Shown here one piece after another: positions 62,548 to 64,000 of a DNA stretch of 64,000 nucleotides. The notes under the pieces were generated by a model. It ran no database searches, had not been told where the DNA came from, and saw only the letters and a list, made by a program, of their open reading frames with translations. A program made the translations under genes and the position numbers. Origin of the DNA: Bacillus dicomae (GTDB taxonomy: Bacteria; Bacillota; Bacilli; Bacillales; Bacillaceae_G); NCBI RefSeq assembly GCF_006494425.1, contig NZ_VHIV01000006.1, positions 1 to 64,000 of the forward strand, in the 5' to 3' direction. Positions within the stretch are counted from its first letter, which is position 1. Each line of letters opens with the position of its first letter.

Positions 62548-64000
62548 TTACGAATATGATACAGTTTGCTCTTTTTCCTCTGCAGCTGGCTCTTCAGCAC
62601 TTTTTTTACGATCTGATAGTTTAATCTTCTGTAAGAAGATTGTAAAGATGGCACCCACTACAATGAATACTAATCCTGTTAGGAATACAGTATGAAGTGA
62701 GTCTACTAAAGAGTTTTTCAAAATTGGTACAATGCTGTTAGCGAATGCTTCTGGCATTTGTTTTAATGCTTCTGGGCTAAATAGCATCGAATATAAACCT
62801 TGTGGGTCTGTATGAATCATATCTTTAAATTTTGTTACCATTTGTCCCGCTTCTTTCGGGAATGTATCTAATACAGGTACTAAATTCTTTGTTAATGTTG
62901 TACCTGAAGTGTTATTCATGATTGATCCTAAAATTGTAATACCAAATGTTCCACCGATTTGACGGAAGAACTGACTTGATGATGTTACGACCCCAAGATC
63001 TTTTTTCGGGAAGCTTTCTTGTAACGCTAATGTTAATGTTGGCATTACAAGACCCATACCTAAACCGATAACCATCATATAAGAAGTAGCAGTCAGCTTC
63101 GTTGTGTGCATATCCATCGTTGTTAATAACCAGAATCCTCCAGCCATTATAAGCATTCCTGTAATAATTTGTGGTTTTACACCAACTTTTAATACAAGTT
63201 GCCCGCCGATAATACTCATCACAATCATGGTAATCATCATTGGCGTCATAATTGTACCTGATTCAGCAGCACTTACTCCTACAATACCTTGCATAAAGAA
63301 TGGTACGAACATAATCGCACCGAACATTCCGATACTCATAAAGAATCCAATCGCATTTAGTAATGTAAATGTACGATTTTTAAAGAAATGCATCGGTAAA
63401 ATCGGCTCTTCTGCTTTCGTTTCAACGATAACAAAGCTAATAATACCAATTAGAGCTAATGCAAATAACCCGATAATTTGCCAAGAATCCCATGCGTAAT
63501 CTTTCCCGCCAAACGTTAATGCAAGTAATAAACTTACAACACCGAGAATCATCGTAAAGATTCCAGCGATATCAATTTTGATCGGTCCCGTTTGTTTATG
63601 TGATTTTAATCCCATTGCGATAAAGATTGTTGCTAAAATACCAACTGGTAAGTTAATGTAGAATACCCATCTCCAGTTCACTGCATCTACAATCCAACCA
63701 CCAACTTGTGGTCCAATTACAGAAGCAAGACCGTATAACGCACCAAAAATACCTTGCCATTTCGCACGTTCTTTTCCCGTGAACATATCTCCGATAATAA
63801 TCATAGCCATTGGCATCATAATACCGCCACCAAGACCTTGAATACCACGGAAAATGATTAATTCTGTCATACCATTTGCCATACCACATAACGCCGAGCC
63901 GACCATAAAGATAACTAGACCTGTTATATATACGTTACGACGACCAAGTAAATCCGCTAATTTACCTGCAATTGGTACAACTGTCGTTGATGTTAACATA
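62548..64000 (-). CDS. DHA2 (EmrB/QacA-type) multidrug exporter, 5' end cut
   Basis: At least 483 residues, open at the window edge; the normal N-terminus (helix 1 and most of helix 2) is missing. Fourteen-helix layout; motif A GKLADLLGRRNVYITG and motif C GLASVIGPQVGGWIVD are visible, with the C-terminal tail rich in charged residues. Drug:proton antiporter, probably in a unit that begins right of the window. Confidence 0.85.
   Translation of the reverse strand, partial: MLTSTTVVPIAGKLADLLGRRNVYITGLVIFMVGSALCGMANGMTELIIFRGIQGLGGGIMMPMAMIIIGDMFTGKERAKWQGIFGALYGLASVIGPQVGGWIVDAVNWRWVFYINLPVGILATIFIAMGLKSHKQTGPIKIDIAGIFTMILGVVSLLLALTFGGKDYAWDSWQIIGLFALALIGIISFVIVETKAEEPILPMHFFKNRTFTLLNAIGFFMSIGMFGAIMFVPFFMQGIVGVSAAESGTIMTPMMITMIVMSIIGGQLVLKVGVKPQIITGMLIMAGGFWLLTTMDMHTTKLTATSYMMVIGLGMGLVMPTLTLALQESFPKKDLGVVTSSSQFFRQIGGTFGITILGSIMNNTSGTTLTKNLVPVLDTFPKEAGQMVTKFKDMIHTDPQGLYSMLFSPEALKQMPEAFANSIVPILKNSLVDSLHTVFLTGLVFIVVGAIFTIFLQKIKLSDRKKSAEEPAAEEKEQTVSYS

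Overview
The window is chromosomal DNA of a Bacillus cereus-group bacterium. The evidence is the AT-rich base composition, Bacillus-type ribosome binding sites with frequent TTG/GTG starts, and a set of group-specific genes in their usual neighbourhood: phosphatidylcholine phospholipase C plus sphingomyelinase with a PlcR box, InhA2, sortase A (H126/C187/R196), the NaK channel, a GerL-type germinant receptor, and bcr1-like repeats. Sphingomyelinase and NaK differ noticeably from the sequences I remember for type strains, so this may be a more divergent lineage; that is inference. No tRNA, rRNA gene, CRISPR array, prophage or insertion sequence was seen inside the window.

Layout. 1-664: tandem rRNA-operon-type promoters firing leftwards out of the window, then a gene-free AT-rich stretch with one GC-rich inverted-repeat island. 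665-10061: an RND efflux pump, a small P-loop kinase, pstSCA (no pstB) behind a PhoP-box-like array, and feoA with a feoB that is genuinely split in two. 10121-17800: gerLA-LB-LC plus a possible 42-residue fourth ORF, an M20 amidohydrolase/YhjC/YhjB operon and a C39-like peptidase. 18181-28612: a RocE-like permease, the qoxABCD menaquinol oxidase, a CPA2 cation/proton antiporter, small genes, an XRE regulator/membrane-protein pair and an NCS2 purine permease. 28893-37995: a second amino-acid permease, a secreted unknown, a DUF2339 giant membrane protein, BrnQ, a POT peptide transporter and a YHYH-domain exported protein. 38136-47178: sortase A, a second XRE/membrane pair, a 3D-domain cell-wall protein, a soluble chemoreceptor, UppP, a VanZ-RDD fusion, and an overlapping pair of a covalent-FAD lactone/alditol oxidase and a PLP-dependent racemase/aldolase.

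47288-56012 is the virulence/PlcR sector: sphingomyelinase and phospholipase C (perfect PlcR box), the NaK channel with an unusual filter (TVGDA), butanediol dehydrogenase, an MFS exporter with a 13-bp-arm palindrome over its promoter, and InhA2. Two same-orientation bcr1-like repeats flank inhA2, and one of them, together with a terminator-like hairpin, lies between a near-perfect PlcR box and inhA2. 56072-62478 is a ribose operon rbsRKDACB followed by a transaldolase/F6P-aldolase gene, driven by a promoter whose 17-bp spacer is occupied by a 20-bp perfect palindrome with a cre-like operator at +1. The right edge cuts a DHA2-family drug exporter.

The strongest candidates for something under-described are: the three bcr1-like repeats that each abut the T-tract of a Rho-independent terminator; the inhA2 leader architecture; the split FeoB with an MntR/DtxR-like operator; the NaK G67A filter variant; and the conserved-looking oxidase/racemase gene pair of unknown pathway.
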